A stretch of DNA of 64,000 nucleotides from Streptomyces sp. P3 (GTDB lineage Bacteria; Actinomycetota; Actinomycetes; Streptomycetales; Streptomycetaceae): the NCBI RefSeq assembly GCF_003032475.1, contig NZ_CP028369.1, positions 7,564,001 to 7,628,000 on the forward strand, in the 5' to 3' direction. Shown in pieces: positions 1 through 9,798 of the stretch; positions within the stretch are counted from its first letter, which is position 1, and each line of letters starts with the position of its first letter. Below the pieces are notes generated by a model, which saw only the letters and a program-made list of their open reading frames with translations, was not told where the DNA came from and did not search any database. Position numbers and translations under genes: made by a program.

Positions 1-2515
1 CGTCGTCGGTGTAGTCGGCGACGGTGACGTGCAGGCCGTTGTTGGCGCCCGGACTCGACGCGTTCCAGGTGTCGGGCTGGCCCGACCACTGGAGCGTGGA
101 GGGGATCCGGAAGGTGCCGTCCGGGTTGATCGTGGTCTTGGACAGCGCCCAGTCGACCCACTTGTCGAGGACCGCCTTCGCGCTCGCGTTCCCCGTCTGC
201 TGGTAGTACTCGGCCACCCGCTCCATCGACCACGCCTGGAAGCCGAACCACTGGTTGGACGGCGGGTCGTGGTAGACGGGCTGCTGGTCGTAGTACATGC
301 CGTAGAAGGTCGACGTGCCGGCCGGGGGAGTCGCGTAGCGGCCCGCCCAGCTGTTCGTCGCGCCGCCCGCGATGGCGCCCTCGCTGGACTGCAGCCAGCG
401 GTAGAACTCCATCTGCCGGGTGAGCGACTTCGCCCAGTCCGCCTGTCCCGTCGCCGACTTGGGCTTCAGGTCGGCGTAGCTGCTGAGCGCGTAGGCGGCC
501 AGGGGGTTCTGGTAGCCGCCGTGGGTGTGGCTCGAGCCGATGCGCCATGCCCAGCCGGCGCTGGTGTCGGTGGCGCCGCCCCAGGCGTAGTACCAGGAGA
601 GCAGGTAGTGCGAGGCGTCCTTGCCGGTGCCGGCCGGGCAGGCGGTCGGTCCGACGCAGTTGCCGATCTTCTTGAAGTACTTGTCGTACATGGCGTAGCG
701 CAGGTAGTCGCCCATCTTCGCGGCCTTGCCGACGGCCGCGGAGACGTCGCTGCCCTTGCCCTGGGCCTTGGCCCATATGTCCGCCCAGTACGCGGCCTGC
801 ACGACGCGCGCGTCGGCGTCCGGGGCGTTGGTGAACTTCCACTGCTTGGCGTAGGAGGCGTCACCGGTGAAGAGGTCCAGGTAACCGTTCTTGCCGCCGT
901 ACTTGAAGGCGTCGCAGGTCGGTTGCGGAACCGTTTCCCACACCGATTCCTGGGCGCCGCGCTGGAAGGTGTTGATGTACGAGGGGCCGGTGTCGGCCGG
1001 GCCGGCCTCGCACTTGCCGGGCGCGTTGCCGTATCCGTAGGTGTTGTCCACGTCCTGCAGCCAGTGCATGCCGTAGACGTCGTCCGTGCCGTAGGCGGAC
1101 TTCAGCTCACCGGCGATCGGGTCCGAGCCCACGGACACCCCGGTGTCCAGCTTCGCCGGGTACTCGTTCGGCGTGTCCAGCTCGGGCGCGTAGGTGGCCG
1201 GCTTGGACGCGTTGTAGAAGGAGTTCGTCGGCTGGTCGGCGTGGGTGGGGATCATGTACTTCTCCATGATGTCCCAGGCGCCGTTGAACTTGGTCCAGTC
1301 GCCGGTGATCTTCCCGTACATGGCCTGCAGCCACAGGAGGTAGCTGTAGGCCTCGGAGGTGGTCTCGTGGCCCTGGTCCGGTGCCTCGACGATCAGTGTC
1401 TCGACCGAGTGGTACGGAATGCCCTCGGGGGAGAAGTAGCCGTTCGCCGGATTGGTGATCTTGCCGTAGAGGTCGAGGAACCGGGCGTCGTACGCCTTGG
1501 TCCCGGCGATCTCGGTGGCGGTGACCGTCGCCTTCGCGTGCCCGGTGGCGCTCGACTCGAAGGTCGCGGCGCCGGTGCCGGAGGCGTTGGCGGTGATGGT
1601 CACGGTCTGGGCGGTGTTCCAGTTCGCCGGGGTGAAGGTGAGGCTCGCGCCGCCGCTCACCGTCAGGCCCGTGTTGCCGGCCGTGCGGGCGGTCGTGACG
1701 GTCACGTTGGCCGACGGCTGGGTCGACAGCTTCAGCGTGAACGTGCCCGTCTTGCCCTGCTGCACGGCCAGTTGGGTGGTGGAGGCGACCACCGCGGGCC
1801 CCGAGGCGACCGTGATGCCGACCGGTGTGGACGACGCCGACGCGCCCAGGCTGTCGTACGCCTTGGCCACCAGGGAGTGGTTGCCCACGGACAGCCCCGA
1901 GGCGGACAGCGTGTACGGCGCGCTCGTGTCCGTGCCCAGCAGGGTCGTGTCGTCGTAGAACTCCATCTTGGTGATGGTCGCGTTGTCGGCGGCCGCGGCG
2001 GTCGCCGCGAGCGGCACCGCGCTGCCCTGGGTGTAGACGGCGCCCGCGGTCGGGCTGGTCAGCACCGTGACCGGCAGCTGGTGCGCGCCGACGCAGGGCG
2101 TGCCGTTGACGGCGAAGCTCGTGGGAGCGGCGTTCGTGCCGCTGTAGGTGAACTGCGCGCCCGTGCCGACCGCCGCGCCGGGGGCGATCGTCCCGTTGTA
2201 GGAGGCGTTGTTCACGGTGATCTGCTGACCGGACTGCGACCAGCTGCCGTTCCAGCCGTTCGACAGCTTCTGGTTGCCCGCGTAGGAGTACGTCAGGGCC
2301 CAGCCGCTGATCGGATCGGTGCCCCGGTTGGTGAGGGTGAGGTCCGCGGTGAACCCGGAGCCCCAGTCGTTGGTCTTGTAGTCGACGCTGCACGCGAGCG
2401 CGGCCGCCTGGGCGGGTGTCGTGCTCGTGCTGAGCATGGCGAGAGGGAGCGCCAGGGCCGCCAGGGCGGCGGTCCACAGGCGCCGCGCCCCGCGACGTCT
2501 GCGTGAGGGTTTCAT
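1..2515 (-). CDS. Secreted GH48 cellulase (reducing-end cellobiohydrolase) with CBM2; 3' end outside window
   Basis: Processive cellulase releasing cellobiose from reducing chain ends outside the cell. The start ATG at 2515 follows GGAGGAACCAGCACC. About 838 codons are in the window and the stop lies beyond base 1. Visible order: Arg-rich signal peptide ending near AQAAA (residues 1-40); CBM2 (about 41-140, starting [14 protein letters not shown]); two Ig/FN3-like linker domains (about 145-330); GH48 catalytic module from about residue 340. The motif [13 protein letters not shown] contains the family's catalytic acid Glu, and [16 protein letters not shown] and [16 protein letters not shown] are typical GH48 stretches. 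It is divergent from the GH5-GH6 pair, and a perfect CebR-type palindrome lies 60 bp upstream. Family assignment is firm; the product remains incomplete here. Confidence 0.95.
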   Translation of the reverse strand, partial: MKPSRRRRGARRLWTAALAALALPLAMLSTSTTPAQAAALACSVDYKTNDWGSGFTADLTLTNRGTDPISGWALTYSYAGNQKLSNGWNGSWSQSGQQITVNNASYNGTIAPGAAVGTGAQFTYSGTNAAPTSFAVNGTPCVGAHQLPVTVLTSPTAGAVYTQGSAVPLAATAAAADNATITKMEFYDDTTLLGTDTSAPYTLSASGLSVGNHSLVAKAYDSLGASASSTPVGITVASGPAVVASTTQLAVQQGKTGTFTLKLSTQPSANVTVTTARTAGNTGLTVSGGASLTFTPANWNTAQTVTITANASGTGAATFESSATGHAKATVTATEIAGTKAYDARFLDLYGKITNPANGYFSPEGIPYHSVETLIVEAPDQGHETTSEAYSYLLWLQAMYGKITGDWTKFNGAWDIMEKYMIPTHADQPTNSFYNASKPATYAPELDTPNEYPAKLDTGVSVGSDPIAGELKSAYGTDDVYGMHWLQDVDNTYGYGNAPGKCEAGPADTGPSYINTFQRGAQESVWETVPQPTCDAFKYGGKNGYLDLFTGDASYAKQWKFTNAPDADARVVQAAYWADIWAKAQGKGSDVSAAVGKAAKMGDYLRYAMYDKYFKKIGNCVGPTACPAGTGKDASHYLLSWYYAWGGATDTSAGWAWRIGSSHTHGGYQNPLAAYALSSYADLKPKSATGQADWAKSLTRQMEFYRWLQSSEGAIAGGATNSWAGRYATPPAGTSTFYGMYYDQQPVYHDPPSNQWFGFQAWSMERVAEYYQQTGNASAKAVLDKWVDWALSKTTINPDGTFRIPSTLQWSGQPDTWNASSPGANNGLHVTVADYTDD

Positions 2516-2574
2516 GGTGCTGGTTCCTCCTTGCGGCTCGGGGAGTGGGGGAGGAGCAACAAGCCTTGAACCAG

Positions 2575-2588
2575 TGGGAGCGCTCCCA
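2575..2588. promoter_or_regulatory. CebR-type operator (perfect palindrome)
   Basis: TGGGAGCGCTCCCA is the exact 14-bp box recognised by the LacI-family cellobiose/cellotriose repressor CebR of streptomycetes. It sits 60 bp upstream of the GH48 start. No cebR gene is in the window. Confidence 0.85.
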
Positions 2589-2716
2589 TAGTGGGGATGA
2601 GGGCGAACGGGGTCAAGATGCTTGAAGAGTCGAAAAGATTCGACTGCCGGAGTTGAGTAAAAGTCAGTTACTCCCCTGTTCTTTGCCGGCACGTGGCGCT
2701 AACTTCGAGACACCAG

Positions 2717-2730
2717 TGGGAGCGGTTCCA
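2717..2730. promoter_or_regulatory. Imperfect CebR-type operator
   Basis: TGGGAGCGGTTCCA matches the CebR box at 12 of 14 positions and lies 48 bp upstream of the GH5 start. Together with the perfect box it gives each arm of the divergent promoter its own site. Confidence 0.7.
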
Positions 2731-2778
2731 TCAGTCGACGCGTCCGTCACGGCGCGCCTGAGCTGCAAGGAGTCGCTC

Positions 2779-4296
2779 ATGCGTCACCCCCCGCGTTCAG
2801 TACTTTTAGCCGTCGCCGGCACGGTCGCCCTCGTCGCGGGCGCCCTGTCGCCGGTCGTCGCGGCGCAAGGAGCGGCGCCTGCCTGCACGGTGGAGTACTC
2901 GGTCACCAGTCAGTGGGACACCGGCTTCCAGGGTGCCGTGAGGATCACCAACAACGCGGCGGCCGTGAGCGGTTGGAGTCTCGCCTTCGACTTCGCGGGC
3001 GGCCAGAAGGTCACCCAGGGCTGGAACGCCAAGTGGTCCCAGTCCGGAGCGACCGTCACCGCCGCGAACGAGAGCTGGAACGGCTCCCTGGGCACCGGCG
3101 CGAGCGTCGGCGCGGGATTCATCGCCTCCAAGGCGGGGGTGAACGCCGTGCCGAGCGGCTTCCGGCTCAACGGCACGACCTGTAACGCCGGTACGGACCC
3201 CACACCCACACCCACGCCGAGCCCCACGTCCACGCCGACCCCCACCGCACCGCCCTCGACCGACCCGCCCGGCACCGGTGACGAGCCGCCCGCCCTGCAC
3301 GTCTCGGGCAACAAGCTCGTCGACGCCGCCGGAAACACCCGCCGACTGCTCGGCGTGAACCGCTCGGGCGGCGAGTTCATGTGCGTGCAGGGGCGCGGCA
3401 TCTGGGACGGACCGGTCGACGACGCCGCCGTCGCGGCGATCGCCGTCTGGCACGTCGACACCGTGCGTATACCGCTCAACGAGGAGTGCTGGCTGGGTCT
3501 TTCGAACATCGATCCCGCGTACCGGGGCGCGACCTACGTCAACGCCGTGAAGGACCTGGTCGCCCGCGTCAAGGCACACGGCATGACCCCGATCGTCGAA
3601 CTGCACTGGACGTACGGCCAGTACACGGGCAACTCGGCCGGCTGCTCCGACGCGCACGCCAGTTGCCAGAAGCCGATGCCCGACATGCAGTACTCGCCGG
3701 CGTTCTGGACCTCGGTCGCAGATGCCTTCAAGAGCGACCAGAGCGTGGTGTTCGACCTGTTCAACGAGCCCTACCCGGACCGCGCCACCGCCACGACCGC
3801 CCAGGCGTGGCAGTGCTGGCGGGACGGCGGGACCTGCCCGGGCATCGGCTACGAGGTCGCCGGAATGCAGGACCTCGTCGACTCCGTACGGGCGACCGGG
3901 GCCAGGAACGTGATCCTGGCCGGCGGGCTCGCCTACTCCAACGACCTCGGTCAGTGGCTGGCCCACAAGCCCACCGACCCCACCGGGAATCTCGCCGCCG
4001 CGTACCACGTGTACAACTTCAACTCCTGTTCCAACGAAACCTGTTGGAACTCCACGCTCGCCCCCGTGGCCGCCCAGGTGCCGCTGGTGGCCGGGGAGAT
4101 CGGCGAGAACACCTGCTCACACGGTTTCGTCGACCGCGTCATGAAGTGGTTCGACGATCGCGGCCTGTCGTACCTGGGCTGGACCTGGAACGCCTGGGAC
4201 TGCTCCACCGGTCCGTCCCTCATCTCCGCCTACGACGGGACGCCCACGGCGTACGGCATCGGACTGCGCGACCATCTGCGCGCACTCGACGGATAG
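2779..4296 (+). CDS. Secreted GH5 endo-beta-1,4-glucanase with N-terminal CBM2
   Basis: Endoglucanase cutting internal beta-1,4 bonds of cellulose. The start ATG at 2779 follows CAAGGAG; 505 aa. Order: signal peptide (about 1-33), CBM2 (about 34-135), Thr/Pro-rich linker (TPTPTPSPTSTPTPT), GH5 module (about 170-505). The acid/base Glu is in FDLFNEPYP (E330) and the nucleophile Glu in VAGEIGE (E440). It contains an in-frame TTA leucine codon (codon 10, bases 2806-2808) inside the signal peptide, which would make it depend on the bldA tRNA. The GH6 gene follows after 59 bp with no separate CebR box, suggesting one operon. An in-frame upstream start at 2653 is less likely because it would bury the signal peptide. 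Confidence 0.93.
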   Translation: MRHPPRSVLLAVAGTVALVAGALSPVVAAQGAAPACTVEYSVTSQWDTGFQGAVRITNNAAAVSGWSLAFDFAGGQKVTQGWNAKWSQSGATVTAANESWNGSLGTGASVGAGFIASKAGVNAVPSGFRLNGTTCNAGTDPTPTPTPSPTSTPTPTAPPSTDPPGTGDEPPALHVSGNKLVDAAGNTRRLLGVNRSGGEFMCVQGRGIWDGPVDDAAVAAIAVWHVDTVRIPLNEECWLGLSNIDPAYRGATYVNAVKDLVARVKAHGMTPIVELHWTYGQYTGNSAGCSDAHASCQKPMPDMQYSPAFWTSVADAFKSDQSVVFDLFNEPYPDRATATTAQAWQCWRDGGTCPGIGYEVAGMQDLVDSVRATGARNVILAGGLAYSNDLGQWLAHKPTDPTGNLAAAYHVYNFNSCSNETCWNSTLAPVAAQVPLVAGEIGENTCSHGFVDRVMKWFDDRGLSYLGWTWNAWDCSTGPSLISAYDGTPTAYGIGLRDHLRALDG

Positions 4297-4355
4297 GCGC
4301 CACCCGGCAAGCAGCAGAACGGACATCACCCTCGACCACGAAGGAACCCGCACTC

Positions 4356-6074
4356 ATGAGCCGTAGCAGAACAGCGGTACTCGCCGCGCTGGCGCTGGTC
4401 GCCGGCGCCTCGGGGACGGCGCTCGCCGTGGTCCCCGGCGACTCGGGGCTCGCCGCCGTCCCGTGCAGCGTCGACTACAAGGTGCAGAACGACTGGGGCA
4501 GCGGCTTCACGGCCGCCGTCACCGTCACCAACAACTCGGCAGCCAAGTCGAGCTGGGCGGTGAAGTGGGCGTACGCCGGCAGCCAGAAGGTCACCAACGC
4601 CTGGAACGCCAAGGTCACCCAGTCCGGTACGACCGTCACCGCCAACAACGAGACCTACAACGGGAATCTGGCGACCGGCGGTTCGGTCAGCTTCGGGTTC
4701 CAGGGAACCTACAGCGGAAGCAACGCCGTCCCGACCGCGTTCACCCTCGACGGGGTCACCTGCAACGTGGACGGCGGGACCGGCCCCACCGATCCGGGCC
4801 CCACCGACCCCGGCACCCCCTCCACCAGGGTCGACAACCCCTACGCCGGGGCCAAGGTGTACGTGAACCCCGAGTGGTCGGCGAACGCCGCCGCCGAGCC
4901 GGGCGGCAGCCGCATCTCCAGCCAGCCCACCGGCGTCTGGCTCGACCGCATCGCCGCCATCAACGGCACAGGCGGCCACATGGGGCTGCGCGCCCACCTG
5001 GACGCGGCCCTCGCCCAGAAGGGCAGCGGCGAAGAGGTCGTCCAACTGGTCGTCTACGACCTCCCCGGGCGGGACTGCTCCGCTCTCGCCTCCAACGGCG
5101 AGCTCGGCCCGACGGAGATCGACAAGTACAAGACGCAGTTCATCGACCCGATCGCGGCGATCCTCTCGGACAGCAAGTACGCCTCGCTGCGGATCGTCAC
5201 CACCGTCGAGATCGACTCGCTGCCCAACCTCGTCACCAACACGGGCAGCCGGCCGACCGCCACGCCGACCTGCGACACCATGAAGGCCAACGGCAACTAC
5301 GTGAAGGGCGTGGGCTACGCGCTGAACAAGCTCGGCGCCATACCCAACGTCTACAACTACATCGACGCCGGTCACCACGGCTGGCTCGGCTGGGACGACA
5401 ACTTCGCCGCCTCCGCCCAGATCATGTTCCAGGCCGCGAACGCCGAGGGCGCGACCGTCGACGACGTGCACGGCTTCATCACCAACACGGCGAACTACAG
5501 CGCCCTGAAGGAGAACAACTTCACCATCAACGACCAGGTGGCCGGCAAGTCGGTCCGTGAGTCCAAGTGGGTGGACTGGAACCGGTACGTCGATGAGCTC
5601 TCCTACGCCCAGGCGTTCCGCAACCAGCTGGTCACGACCGGCTTCCGGTCCGGAATCGGCATGCTGATCGACACCTCCCGCAACGGCTGGGGCGGCTCCG
5701 CCCGGCCCGCCGGACCGGGCGCCACGACCAGCGTGGACACCTATGTGAACGGCGGACGCTACGACCGTCGGATCCACGTCGGCAACTGGTGCAACCAGTC
5801 CGGCGCCGGACTCGGCGAGCGCCCGAAGGCCGCTCCGGCCGCCGGGATCGACGCGTACGTCTGGATGAAGCCGCCGGGTGAGTCCGACGGCTCCAGCTCC
5901 GCCATCGCCAACGACGAGGGCAAGGGCTTCGACCGGATGTGCGACCCGACCTACACGGGCAACCCCCGCAACGGCAACAGCATGTCGGGCTCCCTGGGGA
6001 ACGCGCCGCTGTCCGGGCACTGGTTCTCGGCCCAGTTCCAGCAGCTGCTGCAGAACGCGTACCCGGCGCTGTAG
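4356..6074 (+). CDS. Secreted GH6 cellobiohydrolase (non-reducing end) with CBM2
   Basis: Cellulase of 572 aa acting from non-reducing ends, complementary to the GH48 enzyme. ATG at 4356, with GAAGGAAC upstream. Order: signal peptide (1-about 35), CBM2 (about 37-137, CSVDYKVQNDWGSGF), short GTGPTDPGPTDPG linker, GH6 domain (about 160-572). The catalytic acid is probably D240 in LPGRDCSA, and YNYIDAGHHGWLGWDDN is a GH6 signature. The long active-site loops (GRYDRRIHVGNWCNQSG, RMCDPTYTG) favour an exo-acting rather than an endo-acting member. Second gene of the GH5-GH6 operon, followed by a hairpin. Confidence 0.93.
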   Translation: MSRSRTAVLAALALVAGASGTALAVVPGDSGLAAVPCSVDYKVQNDWGSGFTAAVTVTNNSAAKSSWAVKWAYAGSQKVTNAWNAKVTQSGTTVTANNETYNGNLATGGSVSFGFQGTYSGSNAVPTAFTLDGVTCNVDGGTGPTDPGPTDPGTPSTRVDNPYAGAKVYVNPEWSANAAAEPGGSRISSQPTGVWLDRIAAINGTGGHMGLRAHLDAALAQKGSGEEVVQLVVYDLPGRDCSALASNGELGPTEIDKYKTQFIDPIAAILSDSKYASLRIVTTVEIDSLPNLVTNTGSRPTATPTCDTMKANGNYVKGVGYALNKLGAIPNVYNYIDAGHHGWLGWDDNFAASAQIMFQAANAEGATVDDVHGFITNTANYSALKENNFTINDQVAGKSVRESKWVDWNRYVDELSYAQAFRNQLVTTGFRSGIGMLIDTSRNGWGGSARPAGPGATTSVDTYVNGGRYDRRIHVGNWCNQSGAGLGERPKAAPAAGIDAYVWMKPPGESDGSSSAIANDEGKGFDRMCDPTYTGNPRNGNSMSGSLGNAPLSGHWFSAQFQQLLQNAYPAL

Positions 6075-6087
6075 CCGGTGAGCGGAT

Positions 6088-6130
6088 CCGCCCGGCGGTG
6101 AAGCCGCGGTCGGGGTGATCCGCCGGGCGG
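6088..6130 (+). terminator. Hairpin after the cellulase operon
   Basis: An 11-bp inverted repeat, CCGCCCGGCGG (6088-6098) and CCGCCGGGCGG (6120-6130), starts 13 bp after the GH6 stop. There is no T-run, as is common for Streptomyces terminators. Confidence 0.55.
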
Positions 6131-6255
6131 TCGGCCCTCCCGGGCCGGTCCCCGGCGGATCGCCGACCGGACGGCCGGGCGGGGTTCCGCTCGGCCGCTC
6201 CCGTCACTCCGGCCCGCCGGGCGTCGTCCGGCGCAGCGGCGGCTGCGCCGGACCC

Positions 6256-6326
6256 GGAAACAGACGGGCGAACGGATGCGGAAACGCACAGGAAACGGAT
6301 GCGGAATCGCGCGGGAAAACGGGTGT
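6256..6326. repeat. Three degenerate tandem copies of a 23-24-bp unit
   Basis: In the 362-bp gap between the GH6 and methyltransferase genes, units starting GGAAACAGACGGGCG (6256), GGAAACGCACAGGAAAC (6280) and GGAATCGCGCGGGAAAAC (6303) follow one another. Apart from the hairpin at 6088-6130, I see nothing else in this gap. Confidence 0.6.
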
Positions 6327-6436
6327 GGAACGGCTTGCCGTCCGCACCCGTCTTTTTGCCGTCCCGGCAACAGAAGTGGTCCTCGTCCGGTGCGTCGGCG
6401 CACGCTGACGGCACACCGGACGAGAGGCTGACCACC

Positions 6437-7351
6437 ATGGCGCACCACCCGCACGCATCCCACGCCGACCAGGACACGCACGATCACGGCCACCCGCACG
6501 GTCACCGCACCGACATCGACTGGGCCGAGATGGCACAGCATCTGGAGGCGCAGGCCGAACTGTTCACCCCCCTCTACGAGCGGGCCCTGGCCTGGCTCGC
6601 CAAGGAGGTGACCGAGCCCGGGCTGATCGTGGACGCGGGCAGCGGCCCCGGGGTCGTCTCCTGTCTGTTCGCGGAGACCTTCCCCGGTGCGCGCGTCCTG
6701 GCGGTCGACGGCTCCGAGCCGCTGCTGCGGCGGGCCGGGGAACGCGCGTCCCGGCTCGGCTACGCCGACCGGTTCGGCACCCTGGCCGGTGAACTGCCAG
6801 GCGTTCTCGACGAGTTGGACTACCCAGCCGACCTGCTGTGGGCCGGGCGCAGCCTGCATCACCTGGGCGACCAGCGCGCCGCCCTGGCGGCCTTCGCGCA
6901 GCGACTCGGGCCCGGCGGAACGCTGGCGATCATGGAGGGCGGACTGCCGACCCGGTTCCTGCCGCGCGACCCGGGCTTCGGACGGCCGGGTCTGGAGGCA
7001 CGGCTCGACGTGCTGGAGGCGCAGTGGTTCGCGCGGATGCGGGCCGACCTGCCGGGCTCCGTCGCCGTGACGGAGGACTGGGCGGCGCTGCTCGGCGCCG
7101 CGGGCCTGACGCACAGCCGCAGCCGCAGCTTCCTGCTCGACCTGCCCGCGCCCGCCTCCGACCGGGCCCGCGCCTACGTCGTCGCGAGCCTGTCCCGGCT
7201 GCGCGAGGCCTTCGGCGAGGACCTCGACCCCGAGGACCGCGCCACGGTCGACCGCCTCCTCGACCCGGACGACGAGGCGAGCGTGCACCGCCGGGCCGAT
7301 GTCTTCGTGCTCGCCGCCCACACCGTGCACACCGCCGTACGGGCGGGCTGA
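6437..7351 (+). CDS. Class I SAM-dependent methyltransferase with His-rich N-terminus
   Basis: 304 aa. ATG at 6437 is chosen because the longer in-frame ORF has no conserved sequence before it. The first 25 residues hold about 10 histidines interspersed with Asp (HHPHASHADQDTHDHGHPHG), resembling a metal-binding leader. The fold begins near residue 55, and motif I is IVDAGSGPGVVSCLF. The acidic motif LAVDGSEPLLRRA and the post-III region GGTLAIMEGG fit a class I small-molecule methyltransferase. The substrate cannot be told from sequence. The gene stands alone between the cellulase operon and a WD40 relic. Confidence 0.8.
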   Translation: MAHHPHASHADQDTHDHGHPHGHRTDIDWAEMAQHLEAQAELFTPLYERALAWLAKEVTEPGLIVDAGSGPGVVSCLFAETFPGARVLAVDGSEPLLRRAGERASRLGYADRFGTLAGELPGVLDELDYPADLLWAGRSLHHLGDQRAALAAFAQRLGPGGTLAIMEGGLPTRFLPRDPGFGRPGLEARLDVLEAQWFARMRADLPGSVAVTEDWAALLGAAGLTHSRSRSFLLDLPAPASDRARAYVVASLSRLREAFGEDLDPEDRATVDRLLDPDDEASVHRRADVFVLAAHTVHTAVRAG

Positions 7352-7519
7352 CGGGCGGGCTCAGAGCCGCGATCCCGCGGCCGGTGATCGGCGATCAGCG
7401 GGTGATCGGTCGGCGGACGGCCGGCCGCCCGGTCTGCGGTCGAGGGTCGGGGTGGGCCGGTGCCGTGGAGGGAACACTCGTCGACGCGGTTGACGGGCAG
7501 GTGTCGCGCGGGAGCCGTC

Positions 7520-8009
7520 GGCCTGACCGGCGAGGACCACCTGACCGTGGGCGCCTTCAGGCACACCCGCCGCTGTCTGGCCGTCGCCGACCGGCGGGGC
7601 CGCCCGACCTTCTGGGATGCGCGCGGCCGGAGCAGGGCGCCGATGTCGAGAGCCGTCGGTTGCGCCGCGGACCGCGTGGCCCTCGCTTTCTCCGCCGACG
7701 GCGCCCTGCACGCGGCCGGCGCCCCGGACGGCTCCGTCCAGGTGCGGGAGACGCCGCCGCCTGCTGCCCCCACCTGCCCGGCACCCGGCCGTCCTGCCCG
7801 TCGGTGCCCCCGCCCTCGCCCTCCAAAGCACCACGGCCGGCGAGGAGTTGCACGTCGGTTCGTCTCATCTGCCACACCGGAGGCGCTGGTCGGATCCGGC
7901 TGCGACCGCCGCCGAGGTGTGCGCGCGGGCGGACGGCGGTCCCGGCGAGACGCAGTGCCGCCGCCACTTCTCCTCCGCCGCCCACCGCCCCACCGGCGAG
8001 GGCACTTGA
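7520..8009 (+). pseudogene. Relic of a WD40-repeat protein (C-terminal end, frameshifted)
   Basis: Two frames carry successive pieces of a WD40 C-terminus. The first (about 7520-7760) reads CLAVADRRGRPTFWDARGR and VALAFSADGALHAAGAPDGS, which resemble two propeller blades. The second frame (about 7760-8009) reads ALALQSTTAGEELHVGSSH and then SDPAATAAEVCARADGG, the typical tail of streptomycete WD40/STAND proteins. The expected SPDG, DGTV and WD positions are eroded. No start or N-terminal domain remains, so this is a decayed gene and not a short functional one. Confidence 0.65.
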
Positions 8010-8069
8010 CCTCGAGAGCACTCCAACTGATGGACTCCCCGCCGGTACACCGAGACACAGGGGGCAACC

Positions 8070-8771
8070 ATGACCGACTCACCGGTCACACTGATCACCG
8101 GCGGCGGCAGCGGCATCGGCGCCGCCGTCGCGCGGCAACTGCTGGACCTCGGGCACCGGGTCGCCGTCACCGGCCGGGGCGAGGAACGGCTGCGCGCGTT
8201 CGCCGCGGACCTCGGCGACCCGAAGGCCCTGTCGACCTTCACCGGGAACGCCGCCGACTACGACAGCGTACGGTCGGCGGTCGACCGTACCCTCGACGCC
8301 CACGGCCGGCTGGACACGGTCGTCGCCAATGCGGGGACCGCCACCCACGACTCGGTCGCCGAGGGCGATCCGGCCGGGTGGACCGACATGGTGCTGACCA
8401 ACGTCCTCGGGCCCGCGCTGCTGATCCGGGCGTCGATCGACGCGCTGAAGGAGACCCGGGGGCGGATCGTGCTGATCGGCAGTGTCGCCGGCTTCGTGCC
8501 CACCCCGGGCAACCTCTACGGGGCGACCAAGTACGCGGTCACCGCACTCGCGGAGAACACCCGCCGCCAGGTCACCGAGTGGGGCGTCGGAGTGACGCTG
8601 GTCGCGCCCGGCCGGGTGGAGACCCCGTTCTGGGACGGCTACGGCAGCCTGCCGCCCGGTCATCTGCTGACCGCCGACCAGATCGCCGACTCCGTGGTGT
8701 GGGCCCTGCGGCAGCCCGCCGGGGTCGACGTCAACACCGTCGTCGTCCGGCCGATCGGCCAGCCCAACTGA
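8070..8771 (+). CDS. SDR-family NAD(P)-dependent oxidoreductase
   Basis: 233-aa classical short-chain dehydrogenase. The cofactor motif TGGGSGIG is at residues 10-17, NAG in VVANAGTAT, catalytic Ser in IVLIGSVAG and YGATK as the YxxxK pair. The ATG at 8070 follows ACAGGGGGCAACC. The motif VAPGRVETPFWDG after the catalytic Lys is typical of the family. Substrate unknown. It ends in a strong terminator shared with the convergent aldo/keto reductase gene. Confidence 0.9.
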   Translation: MTDSPVTLITGGGSGIGAAVARQLLDLGHRVAVTGRGEERLRAFAADLGDPKALSTFTGNAADYDSVRSAVDRTLDAHGRLDTVVANAGTATHDSVAEGDPAGWTDMVLTNVLGPALLIRASIDALKETRGRIVLIGSVAGFVPTPGNLYGATKYAVTALAENTRRQVTEWGVGVTLVAPGRVETPFWDGYGSLPPGHLLTADQIADSVVWALRQPAGVDVNTVVVRPIGQPN

Positions 8772-8786
8772 CGAGCTCCGCGACGT

Positions 8787-8823
8787 GGCGGGGGGCGCCC
8801 CCAGGACGGAGGCGCCCCCCGCC
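8787..8823. terminator. Strong bidirectional terminator hairpin
   Basis: A perfect 13-bp stem, GGCGGGGGGCGCC (8787-8799) with GGCGCCCCCCGCC (8811-8823), and an 11-nt loop lies between the stops of two convergent genes. Confidence 0.85.
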
Positions 8824-8837
8824 ACGGGTGCACATCG

Positions 8838-9674
8838 TCACCCGACGTCGAACGTGGCCGGGTCCGGGCCGATGCGACGGTCCTCGTTCAGGGCGCTGAT
8901 CGCCGCGAGGTCCTCGGTGTCCAGGCTGAAGTCGAACACGTCGATGTTCTCCTTGATCCGCGACGGCGTCACGGACTTCGGGATCACCACGTTGCCGAGC
9001 TGGAGGTGCCAGCGCAGCACCACCTGGGCGGGCGTGCGGTCGTGCTTGCGGGCGATCGCCACGACCGCCGGGACCTCGAGCAGGCCCTTGCCCTGGCCGA
9101 GCGGGGACCAGGCCTCGGTGGCGATGCCCCGCTCCGCGTGGAACGCGCGGGACGCCTGCTGCTGCAGATGCGGGTGCAGCTCGATCTGGTTGACCGCCGG
9201 CACGACCGACGTCTCGTCGATCAGCCGCTCGAGGTGCTCCGGCAGGAAGTTCGACACGCCGATCGCCTTGACGCGGCCGTCGGCGAGGAGCTTCTCGAAG
9301 GCCTTGTACGTGTCGACGTACCGGCCGCGGGCCGGCCGCGGCCAGTGGATCAGGTACAGGTCCACGTGGTCCAGGCCGAGCTTCTCCAGCGAGGTGTCGA
9401 ACGCGCGCAGCGTCGAGTCGTGCCCCTGGTCGGAGTTCCAGAGCTTGGTGGTGACGAAGATGTCCTCGCGGGGGACGCCGGAGGCGGCGAGGGCCTTGCC
9501 GGTGCCCTTCTCGTTGCCGTAGATCGCCGCTGTGTCGATGCTGCGGTACCCGGCCTCCAGTGCGGTGGTGACCGCCTGCTCCGCCTCGTCGTCCGGCACC
9601 TGCCAGACCCCGAAGCCCAGCTGGGGCATCTCGACGCCGTTGTTGAGGATGATCGGGGGGACCTTGCTGCTCAC
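8838..9674 (-). CDS. Aldo/keto reductase
   Basis: NADPH-dependent aldehyde/ketone reductase of the AKR superfamily (AKR5-like), 278 aa from GTG 9674. That start is preferred because AAGGA lies 10 nt upstream and the protein then begins at the usual SSKVPPIILNNG. A TTG at 9722 would add 16 unconserved residues. The catalytic tetrad is visible: Asp and Tyr in SIDTAAIYGNE, Lys in FVTTKLWN, His in YLIHWP. The cofactor segment VIPKSVTPSRIKEN is present. Substrate unknown. Confidence 0.9.
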   Translation of the reverse strand: MSSKVPPIILNNGVEMPQLGFGVWQVPDDEAEQAVTTALEAGYRSIDTAAIYGNEKGTGKALAASGVPREDIFVTTKLWNSDQGHDSTLRAFDTSLEKLGLDHVDLYLIHWPRPARGRYVDTYKAFEKLLADGRVKAIGVSNFLPEHLERLIDETSVVPAVNQIELHPHLQQQASRAFHAERGIATEAWSPLGQGKGLLEVPAVVAIARKHDRTPAQVVLRWHLQLGNVVIPKSVTPSRIKENIDVFDFSLDTEDLAAISALNEDRRIGPDPATFDVG

Positions 9675-9798
9675 GAGCTCTTGATCCTTCGGTTGTCCGT
9701 CAAGGGGTACTCCCATCGTCAACGATCACGACGGTCGATGCATTCCTCCCCTCCGGTACCCGCTCCCCGCCCGTCCAAGACCTCGAGCAGCCTCCGGC

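Noticed and set aside
29..2506. 825-codon open frame on the plus strand
   Set aside because: It is the antisense shadow of the GH48 gene, whose domains and signal peptide are clear on the minus strand.
6131..6436. Riboswitch upstream of the methyltransferase gene
   Set aside because: The gap contains repeats and GC-rich sequence but no recognisable B12, SAM or other riboswitch core.
9675..9722. TTG start extending the aldo/keto reductase by 16 residues
   Set aside because: The added residues are not typical of the family and GTG 9674 has a good ribosome site.
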